64,000 nt of DNA from Xestospongia muta (Eukaryota > Porifera > Demospongiae > Haplosclerida > Petrosiidae), in the NCBI GenBank assembly GCA_963693285.1, contig OY848918.1, positions 17,419,943-17,483,942 of the forward strand, given 5' to 3'. Made by a program: the position numbers and the translations under genes. The number at the start of each line of letters is the position of its first letter. The stretch's first letter is position 1. Below are positions 1-12,000 of the stretch, in pieces. The notes below the pieces were generated by a model. The model saw only the letters and a program-made list of their open reading frames with translations. It was not told the origin of the DNA and made no database searches.

Positions 1-3000
1 TAGATAATACTGGACTTTGAATATTACAACATTATCACATGGCATATGATATTATATGACAGTCCTGTGAAAATCACATGATACAACACAGGAATGATAA
101 CATGACAATCATTTAAAAGTCATCAATTAACTTGTACTTACTTGTTTGCACTAAAGATTAAAGTAGAGTGTCATCAATATTGTCTCACTTGATATATATT
201 ACATTAAGTGGACCAAACATAAACTAACAGTGCATTACATGATAGTAGAACCTAAAAAATGGATAAGCGTGAATGGATTGTGATAGTGATGACATCCATA
301 CCCTACTTCAAGGAGTTTGAGAATCCCAAGATGCAACCATCTGTAATCAATATGTTATGTTAAATGATGCTTGATTTTCATTTTAGTGTCTGTGTCTGAT
401 TTGGTACTTGCAAGCAGGGAAGTGTTGTTATCTTTGTAATTGCCATTTTGTCTATAAAGTTGTACAAACTGCTCTATCATTCTTTGCAGTTGTTTTTGCA
501 TTAGAACAATCCAAACTCTGTATACTTAAAGAAGCACAATTATAATCAATAAAAAGGTTATATTAGAAAACAACAGGTTACATAGCTCAGTATAGTTGAC
601 CACTATACCTACAAAAACAAGAACAAATATGAACAAAATAATAAATTACTAACCATAGATTGATATGACACAGACGAAGATGCATCTGACTCATCCTAAT
701 TTGATAATTATATAAAATGGTTGCCTTACAATTAAACTTACCAATTCTAGTGACTGAAATAAATTTCAAAATTGATACAAATATGTGGTGGACAGAAAAT
801 GACTTTTGAGCTAAGGTTGTCATTGGAAACAATTATTGTGATTGATACTGGGAACCATAAGAATTGAAAAATGATTGTGATCTAGAAAGTGGTAAAGTAA
901 TTGTTTGCTTCATATTTGCAGCAGCATAATCTAATGCTTCTACTTCACTTCCAAAATGTGATCAACTGGATCAGTTAACAAGGACTGAAGAATGACCACT
1001 GATTCCATTTAAATATTTTAGCATGTCCTTGTTAAAAGAAGCTGTAGGAGTTTCATAAACTTGATAAAACATAGTACAATTGTGTAGTATTAAAAATATT
1101 TTAAACCTTTTTAACACAGAATATTGTTCTTTCTTAAGATTAATTTGTTTTGAAAGGCTCTTGGCATTCTTTCTTTTCTCATCTATATATAATACATCTA
1201 CATATAACATGTTGCACACATTTATTTGTGTTTATGGCTATAATTACTATGTAAATAAAATAGTTTCACTGACAAAACATCTATGCTTCATTGGTCCAAT
1301 ATCAATTTATACAACAGTTATTAATAGAAGTAATTAACAGATCTTGCAATGCTTTGAAGTGGCAAGTCACTTTACATATGGATTTATGTATATAATTATA
1401 TTCAGAAAAACATTTGTCTTTTCTTCAACAATTCTGACCTGATCAGATACATCATCATAAGTATAACAAGAAGCAGGCACTTTCATTCCAACATCAACTT
1501 CTTTAAATTATTAAAGGACACCTCATCCATTTATAACAGCTCCTCCTCATAGAAGGGAATGCACAGTTGTAGTGTCCTAAAAATGAATGAAATAAATTCT
1601 GGTATTCAGGTAAATGACAGAAACATAAACAATGTTTACAAAGCTTTATACTCCACTATTGAGGTGCTGGAAGTCAACCACAGAGTGAATTTGATGTCAC
1701 CTTGCAAACTCACTGTATCAGTACAATACTTGATAATATCAATACTTACAGAGTGCAAACAATTATAACCTTAGTCTCGAACAAACACAAAACTTAGAGG
1801 CAATCCTTTTCGTATCTTTGTTGATGATTGCAACATGTCTACCTCTTCTTCCTTCTCCAATGTCACACAGCATTTTCCACAAATATATATAATATATACA
1901 CGCCACGTGCTTTTAAGTGCAAAGTTTATTAATTACGTATGTATTGGGGTGACGGAAGATTCGTTCGATTCAGGTGAATCTGGTCCTCTCATAGAAGATT
2001 CCACTAAATCTGAAATAGACCTACTATTGAGAGATTCATCATAGTTTTTAGTAACATAAAGTCAGTATGTAAGTGAATGTGATGCAGAGATCGATCTTAC
2101 AGTTGCGATTGGAGATAAAACGTCTTACTTACATCTTTTTTTATGAAAATTCTGAAATTCTTTGACGGAAGGTATGTTAGGACTTCTACAGCAGTATGTT
2201 CACGTACACTATTGTAAAGTGATGTCATGGTTACAACTTTATGTAGGGATCATTTATTTACAATTGTGTTATATGATCTCCTGAAATTAATTCACAGCTT
2301 GATGCCAAAACCTAATTTCTATTTTAAGTCAGATTTTACATTAAGGAGTTTTTGGGAAGAGATGTCCTCATATTGAAGTAAAAAGACACTACAACTGTGC
2401 TATCTGTCCAATGTCAATTGAAGATCACAAATTGTTATGTCGTGGAACAAAAATGAAACAACTTTATGCAACATTAATATAGTTAAGTATACTTCTAAAC
2501 TAATGCATATCATTTTGTCAATGTTATTATAACATTTATTTCAGACAAAGGCTTTTGTAGAATTGCTCTTTTCACTTCATCAAAAAACTGGTATATGGCA
2601 TTGTATTTGGTAATAAATGAGTTGGCTTCAACATTAAGGTAAAAATTATATTTATTATACCTTAAAGAAAAAATATCATAGAACAAGAAATGTGTGTGAA
2701 CAGGTGAGTTATGGTATTTTTAAAAACATTTTATTCAACAATACATATTCATCGTCAACATTCAGCTTTGTACCATCACAGTCATTATCTCTTCTAAAGA
2801 ATTGCTTGGTATCTGATAAGTCTGAAAGAAAGTTAAAAAATGTACATTAAGGTGGTGTTTTATGCATTAAAATTGCAATTATGCTTATATCATTTTCAGG
2901 GATAAAAGAAAATTTCAATATTCATCAACAATGTGGTGAATTGGAATAGGACTCCATTTCAATGATACTGTTAACTTGGTTGTAGGAGTTACCTCTGGTA

Positions 3001-3408
3001 GTAAAAATATTTAGTTCTAACACATAACAATCTCTTCAATACTCTTTTATTCATCTGAATACATACCATTTAAATACCACTAACTATACCATATAATACA
3101 AAAAACCTAATGAACTGCGACTATAAATTTACAATAATTAACTTTTTTTCGATTAATGAATCAGAATCAGCTCATTACAAAGTCATTGCAGTTGTTAAAA
3201 AAATTACTATCTTTTTTACTTAAATAAAGGAATTTGTCAATCATCATCTAATTTAATGTGAACAACCTATCATTTATTCCTGTTAGAATGGATTAAGCAG
3301 AAATGCATCTATATTACTAAGTTATTTCATCTGTTTATAAAACTAAGTTTCTCAGATGACTTTTTATTATTCCTATCTATGAAAGTTTCATTCCACTGAC
3401 ATTGTTGA
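1..3408. other. AT-rich stretch with no convincing gene
   Basis: Short open frames here have no recognisable motifs, and I could not join them by splice sites into a credible product. The only part worth noting is a cysteine-containing fragment near 2345-2482, listed separately. The rest reads as ordinary AT-rich intergenic or intronic DNA. Confidence 0.5.
2345..2482 (+). pseudogene. Possible zinc-binding fragment (C-x2-C ... C)
   Basis: An open stretch of about 45 codons between in-frame stops contains RHYNCAICPMSIEDHKLLC, a cysteine/histidine arrangement such as occurs in small zinc-binding segments of transposon-derived proteins. There is no start codon, and no flanking exon that I can join with confidence. 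It may be a relic of a CACTA-like element of the kind seen at 49-50 kb, but this rests on the cysteine pattern only. Confidence 0.2.
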
Positions 3409-3417
3409 AATAAGAAT

Positions 3418-3492
3418 GGCAGCGTTTAGTGAACCGACATTCGGTTCATTTAAATGTTGATTATTGAACCGACAGGCGCGTGAGAGCATGAA
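3418..3492 (+). repeat. Left terminal inverted repeat of the MULE
   Basis: It matches the reverse complement of 5673-5747 over about 75 bp with scattered mismatches; the shared blocks are GTTTAGTGAACCGACATT near the outer end and CGCGTGAGA near the inner end. The adjacent 9 bases (3409-3417) are repeated exactly beyond the right end. Confidence 0.88.
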
Positions 3493-3536
3493 ATAATTTA
3501 ATTTGACCACAAAAATTTTAATTAATGTAAAATGTC

Positions 3537-4962
3537 TTATTTGCAAGTATTACAAAAATAGTATCTCTTCTCTGGCATTTTCTTTGGTCCAGTGCATTTG
3601 AGATGTAACCACATTAAGTAGGAGTTACAGTTAATGTTGTTATCCCTTGAATGATCAATCTGTAGTTTGCAAACAGGACAGAAGTAATTGCATTTGTCAT
3701 TCTTCATTGTAACAATGTTAAATACAATCTTCCAAGCATCATCAGTAAAATTTTTTGATGCTAGCCAAGTACACACATTCACTAACACAGACATTGTTCA
3801 TGTTCTCTGGTATGACTGCCACCATATCTTCAGTTATCTTCTTTCCTCTTAAAACATTAAAAGAACTTCAGTCTCTCCTATGAACTATGGCAGTATAATC
3901 ATTTCCTCAGCTTCTGGGATAAGGTTCTCAAAAGCAACTGGACCAGTCATTCACTTTTTTCCTAGGCAAGCCTACTACAGTTTTGTCCAATCATTTAGGC
4001 CTACCACGTTTTCTTATTTTAGGTGGTAACTTCATTGCATATAGATCCATTAGGCTTGCCTCTTCATCACTCATTGTATTCACCTTGGTTTAACTCAATT
4101 CCACTACTATCAATTACGGTCTCTTCTTGAACTTGCCTTTGCTCATCTAATGTGGTAGTTTCATCAGTACTGATGACACAGCTTTCAGACAAGGTGACTA
4201 CATCAGACTTCTCTTTGCTGACCTAATTGACATAGCATCAATTGTCAACACTCTTCCAAAACATCTTAACACATGAAATGGACAGAGTTGTAAAGTTGCA
4301 TCAGGAAATGCTTTTGCCAGGGCATCCCTCTCAGTTATATCGTTGTCAGTCATGATCACTTTTGTCTCAGTCCATGATACAATATACTTCTAAAATGTAC
4401 CAATTATTTAATTAATGATGGCCCTTTGTTCTGATGCTACCAAGCATGCCGCAATAATTTCACTTTGTCCATTTTCATCACAGATTAGAAATACATAAAG
4501 TGGCATCCTTAAAGAATTCAACTTGTGTGTTGAATAACATCTCTGGGAATGCCTGAAATGTGTCCTTCAATTGTTTTATCCTTGTAAAAAATGCCTAAGA
4601 TGTTGTGCTCCTTGTCAGTGAACCCATCAACAGTAATACATGGATCCTGCCAGGTTTTGATATGACAGCTTGCAGGTCTTTCCCATGAGATTCTGTCTTC
4701 AACCATAGATTAGTTACAATGTTTGTGAAGTCACGCAAAGTGACAAGTTTACCTAAATGCAATAGTACATCAAAATTAGCTTCTGAGACAATAACATGAT
4801 GCAGACAGCAAATCATATAGTCCATGTAACAATTTCCTGATTACCTGTGTTAGAAATAAACATGATTTGAATTAATTTCTTGTTAGATTTCCACTCCAGT
4901 GCCTTCTCATTTTCAGTTCTTGTCCAAAATACAAGCAATGCAATTAAATATTTTAAAAATTA

Positions 4963-5015
<53 letters not shown>

Positions 5016-5606
5016 AAGAGCAACGATACTTATATTTTCATTCACTTTCCTTTGTTGAGGAAGGTTCATAAAAACTTTAGGATTCACATCATGACTGTGG
5101 TCAAGCACCATTTCTTTCACTTATAGTGCTTGCTTGTCCCCTGGAAGTTTAATTTTGATAACTGCTTTACATTCTTCCTTAAATGTCCTATTATAATAGA
5201 TAAGTATCTGATAACATGTCAGAACAAAAGTGTTCAGTGAACTGGTATAGTGTCAATTACGCTAAGGAGGTTAGGCTTAGGCCAACTGTTTAGGTTGGTG
5301 CAGTTAACAGAGCATAATAATGGCTCACATTTGCAGTGGTCTGCTTCCATCCTTTGGTCTAGACTTAAAGGCCCGTCCACCATGAATGTAAGCAAGCATA
5401 ACAAAAGTGTGGTTCATGTCATTAGTTACTTTGTTTACTAGATTTGGAGAGAATTTTTGAGCTTGAATTAGAGTTCTAGAATCTCGTACGTAAAACTGAC
5501 AGTAGATCATTCTTTGAAAAGCATGAATAACCTTTTTTGTCTGAGTCCAGCTTTTAAACTGTTTCAAGTATCCCACTAGCTTCTGTCGTGGTGGCGCTAT
5601 TACCAA
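3537..5606 (-). pseudogene. ZSWIM1/3-like MULE transposase relic with C-terminal PHD-like finger
   Basis: Three parts are visible in order on the minus strand. At 5606-5325 is an N-terminal block with FYVRDSRTLIQAQKFSPN and IHGGRAFKSRP, resembling the N-terminus of ZSWIM-related proteins of lower animals. At about 4830-4200 is a transposase core: a GKLVTLRDFTN segment, then KLNSLRMPLYVFLICDENGQ, then MTDNDITERDALAKAFPDA followed by LQLCPFHVLRCFGR, corresponding to the MULE DDE region and its conserved FH motif. At 3794-3537 is a cysteine/histidine-rich tail (CPVCKLQI ... WLHLKC ... YFCNTC) resembling a PHD-type finger. In-frame stops (for example a TAA just after SEQRAIIN, about 4412) and frame changes break it. 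It lies wholly between the inverted repeats at 3418-3492 and 5673-5747, so it is the element's own gene and not a host ZSWIM gene. Confidence 0.75.
4964..5012. repeat. (AT)n microsatellite
   Basis: About 24 uninterrupted AT dinucleotides lie inside the MULE. Open frames across it are not genes. Confidence 0.95.
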
Positions 5607-5672
5607 AGTCTACTGTTGTCCTCATACCAGCTCCACCCTCACACACCAAGATACCACGTGGTTTTAATTATA

Positions 5673-5747
5673 TTCATGTTTCTCACGCGAATGTTGGTTC
5701 AATAACCAACATCTTCTGGACCAAATGTCGGTTCACTAAACATTGCC
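5673..5747 (-). repeat. Right terminal inverted repeat of the MULE
   Basis: Read on the minus strand it begins GGCAATGTTTAGTGAACCGA and pairs with 3418-3492. It is followed by the second copy of the 9-bp target duplication at 5748-5756. Confidence 0.88.
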
Positions 5748-6030
5748 AATAAGAATATATAGTGAGGCAAATTTTAGAGCAAATTTTAGAGCAAATTGAA
5801 TCCAGAAACATTGTAGCCATCATAGGATTTGATGAAATGTCATCAGCTGATTCATAAAGCTATTTTTCAGCTGTTTAGAAAGATACCACCAAAACGCTTT
5901 ACCATTTTGTTGTGTTGTTAGTAGACAGACAGATTAATCTAATCTTATTATAATTAGGTTAGTAATTTAGTTAGTAGTGCTTCCCTTTTAAGTGAGCTCC
6001 TGTTCTAAGATATTAGTTACACTTTTCACA

Positions 6031-6048
6031 ATGTCTCAGAAAAAAATA
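6031..6048 (+). CDS. Exon 1: initiator ATG, six-codon leader
   Basis: It encodes MSQKKI and is followed by a strong donor, GTAAGT. The matching exon of the sister gene at 61831 reads MSQDSL with the same length, context and donor. That conservation is the main reason for choosing this start. Confidence 0.78.
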
Positions 6049-9000
6049 GTAAGTCTATAATCTTTCTATTACTATGTCATTCTCTCTATATATCACTGTG
6101 ATACTAACTAAACTCACATATCAGTGTTATTGTGTAGACAGAATATCTTTCTAAAAGTTGGTCTTTTAGTTATAAGGGCTGATCTGTATACTCACTATAC
6201 TACACTACATGATACATGTTGTCTTTATAATAGAATCAACAACTATTCTGGGCAGCTGATGATGGAAACATTGAAGTAGTCAAATCTACTATTGAACAAG
6301 GTGGTGATGTAAACTATCGTAATCCAGACTATGTAAGTTACTAGCTCTCAATATTTAAGTATATATCTCAACAGTAAAGTCTATTTTTCATATACAGTGT
6401 GTTTTTATAAATAAGTCTAACATCAATAATTTAGACATCAAAACAAACTGTATCGTTATTATAATGTGATTTAGTTGAGCTATAATACATGGGATGATCT
6501 GAATTTAGTAACACAAATTCTTGTGTCATTTTAATTGATAGTGTAGAATTTTTGTCTTTTCTGTCTTATCTCATTATACACTCCTGACAATAGTAAAGTG
6601 TTAACATTACTAATATGATGTGTACATTTGTTGATCTAATAACAATGTTACTGAATAATTATAACAGAACCAATTCCTATCTATCATTAACGCAAACTTT
6701 TGAAGGAGAATATTTTTATGAATATGCTTTTAATGTGACATTTGAAAACATATTTTCTGTATTTATTACGAGATTTTATTTCACTCACACATTTATTCAC
6801 TCACTCTTCTCATAAATTTACAATCTACCAGAATGCTGATAAAGCTTTGATAAATATAGTTTGTTAAATACTAATCAGAAGCATTGATTATGATTATATC
6901 AACAAGTTGTTTGCATATCTAACTATTGTCTATTTTTATTGAGTGGCCTTTGATTTGTTGTATTCCAGGATTTATAATTTATATTTATAAACAACATTAA
7001 ATTTTATGTTTTATACACTCATAAACAGTATACGGAATAGATTTTTATAAACAGTTTTGTGAATTAATTTAACAAATGGATTAAATTTAGCAAATAAGGA
7101 TAAAATTTTATACATCAGATATTTATAAGGCTGTATCATATTATGGTCTATATTTAGTAGAGCATGTAAAGTCATGTGTCTCCCTATCATGTTAAGTTCA
7201 TACCTTAATGACTGTTGTAATGTGTGTTGGTTTGGTAATAATCTTTCAAATAAGACCACAGACCCATCTTTGATTAACTTGGACTGCCTCATGTGACATA
7301 TTGCTTTAGAACAGAGTTATGATTAGCAAATAATAATACCAGCCATATCTTTAGACATTCATAATTCAATATAGTAAATGTGTTACACTAAAATTTTAAA
7401 CACTTACATATTATTACAGTATGCCCTAAAATTTGCACATACATTTAATTGTAGCATTAGTGAGATTGTGGTAACATGTAGGAAATTATGAGTTTGGTAA
7501 ATATTCTTCACTCGCCAAAATGTTTCCTTCCAATGTTTTAATTAAAGGCATGGCTATAAATACGAAAAATCATTGACAAATTTAATTTTGTCAACATTTA
7601 TTTTGATATTTAAAATTGTTATGATCTCTCCAAAATTACCTCTTACAAGTGTTGCTGTGAACATTTCTATGATAATAATATTCATGACCTACTAATTATT
7701 CAATTAAGATAATTATGACAATGAATAAAACTAAGTTTTTTAAATTATGACAATGAATGATGTTAAGTAATTTTTTTAAGAAGGATGACCTTTTATATTC
7801 AGAGGTTATACCAGTATATTGTATGTTTTATGATTACTAGCAAAAAAGGAAAAAAAACAATTCAATCATATTTAGAGACTAACTATATATTGGTATAGTA
7901 ATAGAGAGGTATTAGTTAATAAGGACATGTTGGACTTTAATTTGTCTGGAAAAGTAATAGTGAGTCATTGGCAACAGCTAAAATTCAATAAAGTATTACA
8001 CTAGTTTGATGTTCCTGTCCATTTGCTTAGAGGGGATGAGTCTTGAGACAAGAGCATATAGGACTTGTATAGAATGAATACATTTATAGGTAGATCATAG
8101 TCAGAACTGAAGCTCTATTAAGAAAAATAAAAACACAAAAGACTGTTATGCTATGGACTTATTGTGGTAATGATCTTTAAAATTGAAGTATAGATGACAT
8201 TTCTGTGGTCTGCAACATTTTGTGTGTTTGTACCAATCCAATATTTGCTAATCCCCTGATTCTTCCTCTATTAGTAAAGGGCAGACTATTAATAGATACC
8301 TGATTGACCATGGATATTTTGATTTTCTAATAAGATATCTTATCAGTAGACTCAGGTCAGAGTCCTTGATATGATATGAAAGGTCGATTCGTTTACTTTC
8401 AAATTTCGTGATAGGATCTGGAGCACAATTTCATTGGTATTTCAGCCATCAGAATGAATTGCTATCAAATACCACACTTATATGATAACTGAGAATCGAA
8501 CAAAATCACTTTACATTTGTAAAATTTACATAATTATTCCTTCTCAAAAAATTTCCTGTTTATATAACAACACTGCCTTAACACCCAACAAGGAAATATT
8601 CCTATGTTAGCTTTGTCCAAATCATTCACACACACTGTAGAACCTTGAAATGTTGTCTGTATATGGCAGTATACTGAAGTTTATTAACTTCAAATCTCCT
8701 TATCCAATATCAAAAACTTTTGACTTATTACTAAGTTAAGAACATAAATTTTGAAGTAATCCAACAAGTGTTACAAGTTAACATGTGTTTAATTTTATTA
8801 TTTCAAGATTTAATGAAAGTCATATCCCTCAACCAAATTCATTAACTGCAATGATCGTGAATATTATTTATTACAACATGTCTGCACAATGAAAGTCACA
8901 AGCTTTTGCTGTGTACATGTATGTCTTTGTGCGTACTGTATTATTAACCTCGCTGTGCGTGGGCGCAAAGCGAGGGTACTGTAGTCTGTCAGTGTGTGTG

Positions 9001-12000
9001 TGTGTGTGTGTGTGTGTCTGCACTGCCTGTTACCTTTGAACTACTATAACTTGGCAAGCGAAGTCTTAGCAACTATCAACGTTTAGCAATGAATAGAAAA
9101 ACATGTGGACTTTACAATATTAGTATCAAGAACATCGTCAAGGAAAACAAAAGCTTAAAACTCGCAAAAGAATTTTCAGGCTGCACAGTCAAAGTGCCGT
9201 TTCTCGAAAAGTAAAAAGATTAATGTGGAGATTTTTTAGTATGCTGTAGAGAATTTTAGATGAATACGGATCAGCAAAACAGAAGGCCGTTGGTCGAAGC
9301 AATTGTTAGAAAAGTTCTGAAAAGTGTTTTGTGGACTTGGAGCAAAGTAACGCATTCAGTAAACGTCTCAAAGCACTGGAAAAACTTCTACTAATAGATA
9401 ATATATTGATTTATATTTGTACTACGGGACGTTTCCAAAGAATGCTTCATTTTCAAATTACAATAAATTTTGCATAATAACTATTGAAACTTTTTAAAGC
9501 GTCATGTAAAGGCTCAGGGAAACGTTCATCACGAATCTAGCACTTAATCTTGCTTTGAAATTGAATGATACTATTACTTACTCAGTTACAGCTTCACAGA
9601 CATGTCAATCAGAGTGCAAAGTACCCAGTAAACGACAAAGCTTTTTTTCCCTTTGATTGAAGAGAAATGCTGAGTCATCAAACAACAGTTTGTAATGTGC
9701 ATCACGTGATCTATCAATAATTTGAATATTAATAAATTTTTTTGTAATGCTACCTAGTAACATCATAGCTGGGCCTAAGCTGGCATAGCATTTACAAATA
9801 ACATAGAAACTGCAGCGAGGTTCGGCACTTTAGTGCCTTTCATTAACCTCGCTGTGCGTGGGCGCAAAGCGAGGGTACTGTAGTCTGTCAGTGTGTGTGT
9901 GTGTGTGTGTGTGTCTGCACTGCCTGTTTTTTTGAACTGCTATAACTTGGCAAGCGAAGCGTTAGCAGCTACCAACGTTTAGCAACGAATAGTAAAACGT
10001 GTGGACTTTACAACAGTAGTATCAAGAACATCGTCAAAGAAAACGAAAGCTTAAAACTCGCAAAAGAATTTACATGCAGCATAGTCAAGGTTCCGTTTCT
10101 CAAAAAGTAAAAAGATTAATGTGGAGATTTTTTAGTATGCTGTAGAGAATCTTAGAGGAATACGGATCAGTAAGACCGAAGGCCCTTGGTCCAACCAATC
10201 GTTAGAAAAATTCTGAAAAGTTTTTTCAAGATTGTACATGTGGACTTGGAGCGAAGTAACTCATTCAGGAAACGTCTCAAAGCACTGAAAACTCTGCTAC
10301 TAATAGATAATATATTGATTCATATTTGTACTACGGGATGTTTCCAAAGAACGCTTCATTTTGAAGTTACAACAAATTTTGTATATGAAACATTGAAACA
10401 TTTTAAAGCGTCATGTAAAGGCTCAGAGAAACATTCATCACGAATCTAGCACTTAATCATGCTTGGCAATTGAATGATACTATTACTTACTCAGTTACAG
10501 GTTCACAAACATGTCAATCAGAGTGCAAACTACCCAGTAACAACAAAGCTTTTTTCCCTTTGATTGAAGAGAAATGCTGAGTCATCGAACAACAGTTTGT
10601 AATCTCCATCACGTGATTCTATTAATAATTTCACCACACCTTGTCCAATCTTAAATGTACATGTAGATGCACTCTGCAGTATAGATTTACACTGGGCACC
10701 GCAGCGAGGTTAAGCACTTTAGTGCATTTTTATAGATTAAATATGCAATGAAATATAAATGTCAAAGGAATCTCTCCTTTTACTGTAAGCATTTTATGAT
10801 ATCCATATTTGTACTGTTAAAAGGTAAATCTGTCACTAAACTATTGTAGGTTTGTTATAATTACTAGAAAAATCAAGATTGTCAGTCTGCTTCTTGTACA
10901 TGATCTGTTAGTACATGTAACATGAACACTATTTTACTAATAGTAATGAATAGTCAAACCATTATATAGGTATTACTGATTAGTATGGGAAGAGGAGTTG
11001 TCTATTTGGCTACATATTATACAAGTTAACTGTAATAGTACCTGTAATATGGAGGATGTTAATATGATATTAATTGATCTTATATTATTGACATTTGTAA
11101 AATACATTTTCTGGATTTATTACAAGATTTTACAACACACCCACATTTTTTACTCACTGTTGTCATAAACTTACAATCCATTATAATGCTGATAAAGCTC
11201 TGATAAACATAGTTTGTTAAAATGCCAAACAGAAATGTTGATTATGGTTTATCAACATAGCTAACTATGGTCCATTTTATATAGTGGCCTTTGGTTTGTG
11301 ATATTCCAGCAATAAATTTTATATTTGATAAACAACATTATAATATTGTTTTACACACTCTTAAACAGTACAGTCAGCAATGTCACTAACATAATAGACT
11401 TGTGTAAAAAATTTTGTGAATTAATTTAATGATTGCATTAAATTGAAGAAATAAGGATAAAATTATATACATCAGATATTTATCACAATGTTGTATCATA
11501 TTATGGTCTATATTAATATTACAGTATGTGAAGTCATATGTCTTCTATATAATGTTAGTTTCATAACAATACTGTAAATGTGTTACACTACAAGTTTAAA
11601 CATTTATTTATTATTACAATAGTCACTAAAATTGTTATACATAATTAATTGTGTATCGTTAAAGTCATTGTTGTAGTATATAGGAAATAGTGAGTTTGAT
11701 AAAACACTCATCATTAAATTTTTCTTTCAATGTTTTAATTAAGGACATTGCAATTGCAGAAAAATAATTGGACAAACTTAATTTTGCCAAAGTGTATTTT
11801 AGAAATTATAACTATTATGATCACTCTCTAACATTGTCTGATACAGAAGTTGCTTCTGAACATTTTCCGTTATAACAATGTTCATAATTTATTATTATTT
11901 TATCAAGAAAATAATGACAATGAATAAGATTAAGTTTATATTTTTTTAAAAAGAGTGATTTTTTATAATCAGAGGTTAAACCAGTATATTGTATATTTAT

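Larger units (their letters stand above)
3418..5747 (-). mobile_element. Mutator-like (MULE) DNA transposon, bounded and decayed
   Basis: The 2330-bp element is bounded by imperfect terminal inverted repeats of about 75 bp (3418-3492 and 5673-5747), both beginning GGCA..GTTTAGTGAACCGA. The ends are flanked by a perfect 9-bp direct repeat, aataagaat (3409-3417 and 5748-5756). A 9-bp target duplication with long inverted repeats is the classic signature of Mutator-like insertion. Inside, on the minus strand, lies a broken ZSWIM1/3-like transposase gene running from about 5606 to 3537, which sets the element's orientation. An (AT)n tract at 4964-5012 interrupts the interior. The intact ends and target site show a clean insertion; stops in the gene show it is no longer autonomous. 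Confidence 0.88.

Noticed and set aside
4899..5126. 75-codon frame with Tyr-Ile repeats
   Set aside because: Translation of the (AT)n microsatellite inside the MULE.
10186..10449. 87-codon protein gene in the 890-bp repeat
   Set aside because: The same stretch is disrupted in the neighbouring unit, there is no domain, and it lies inside an intron.
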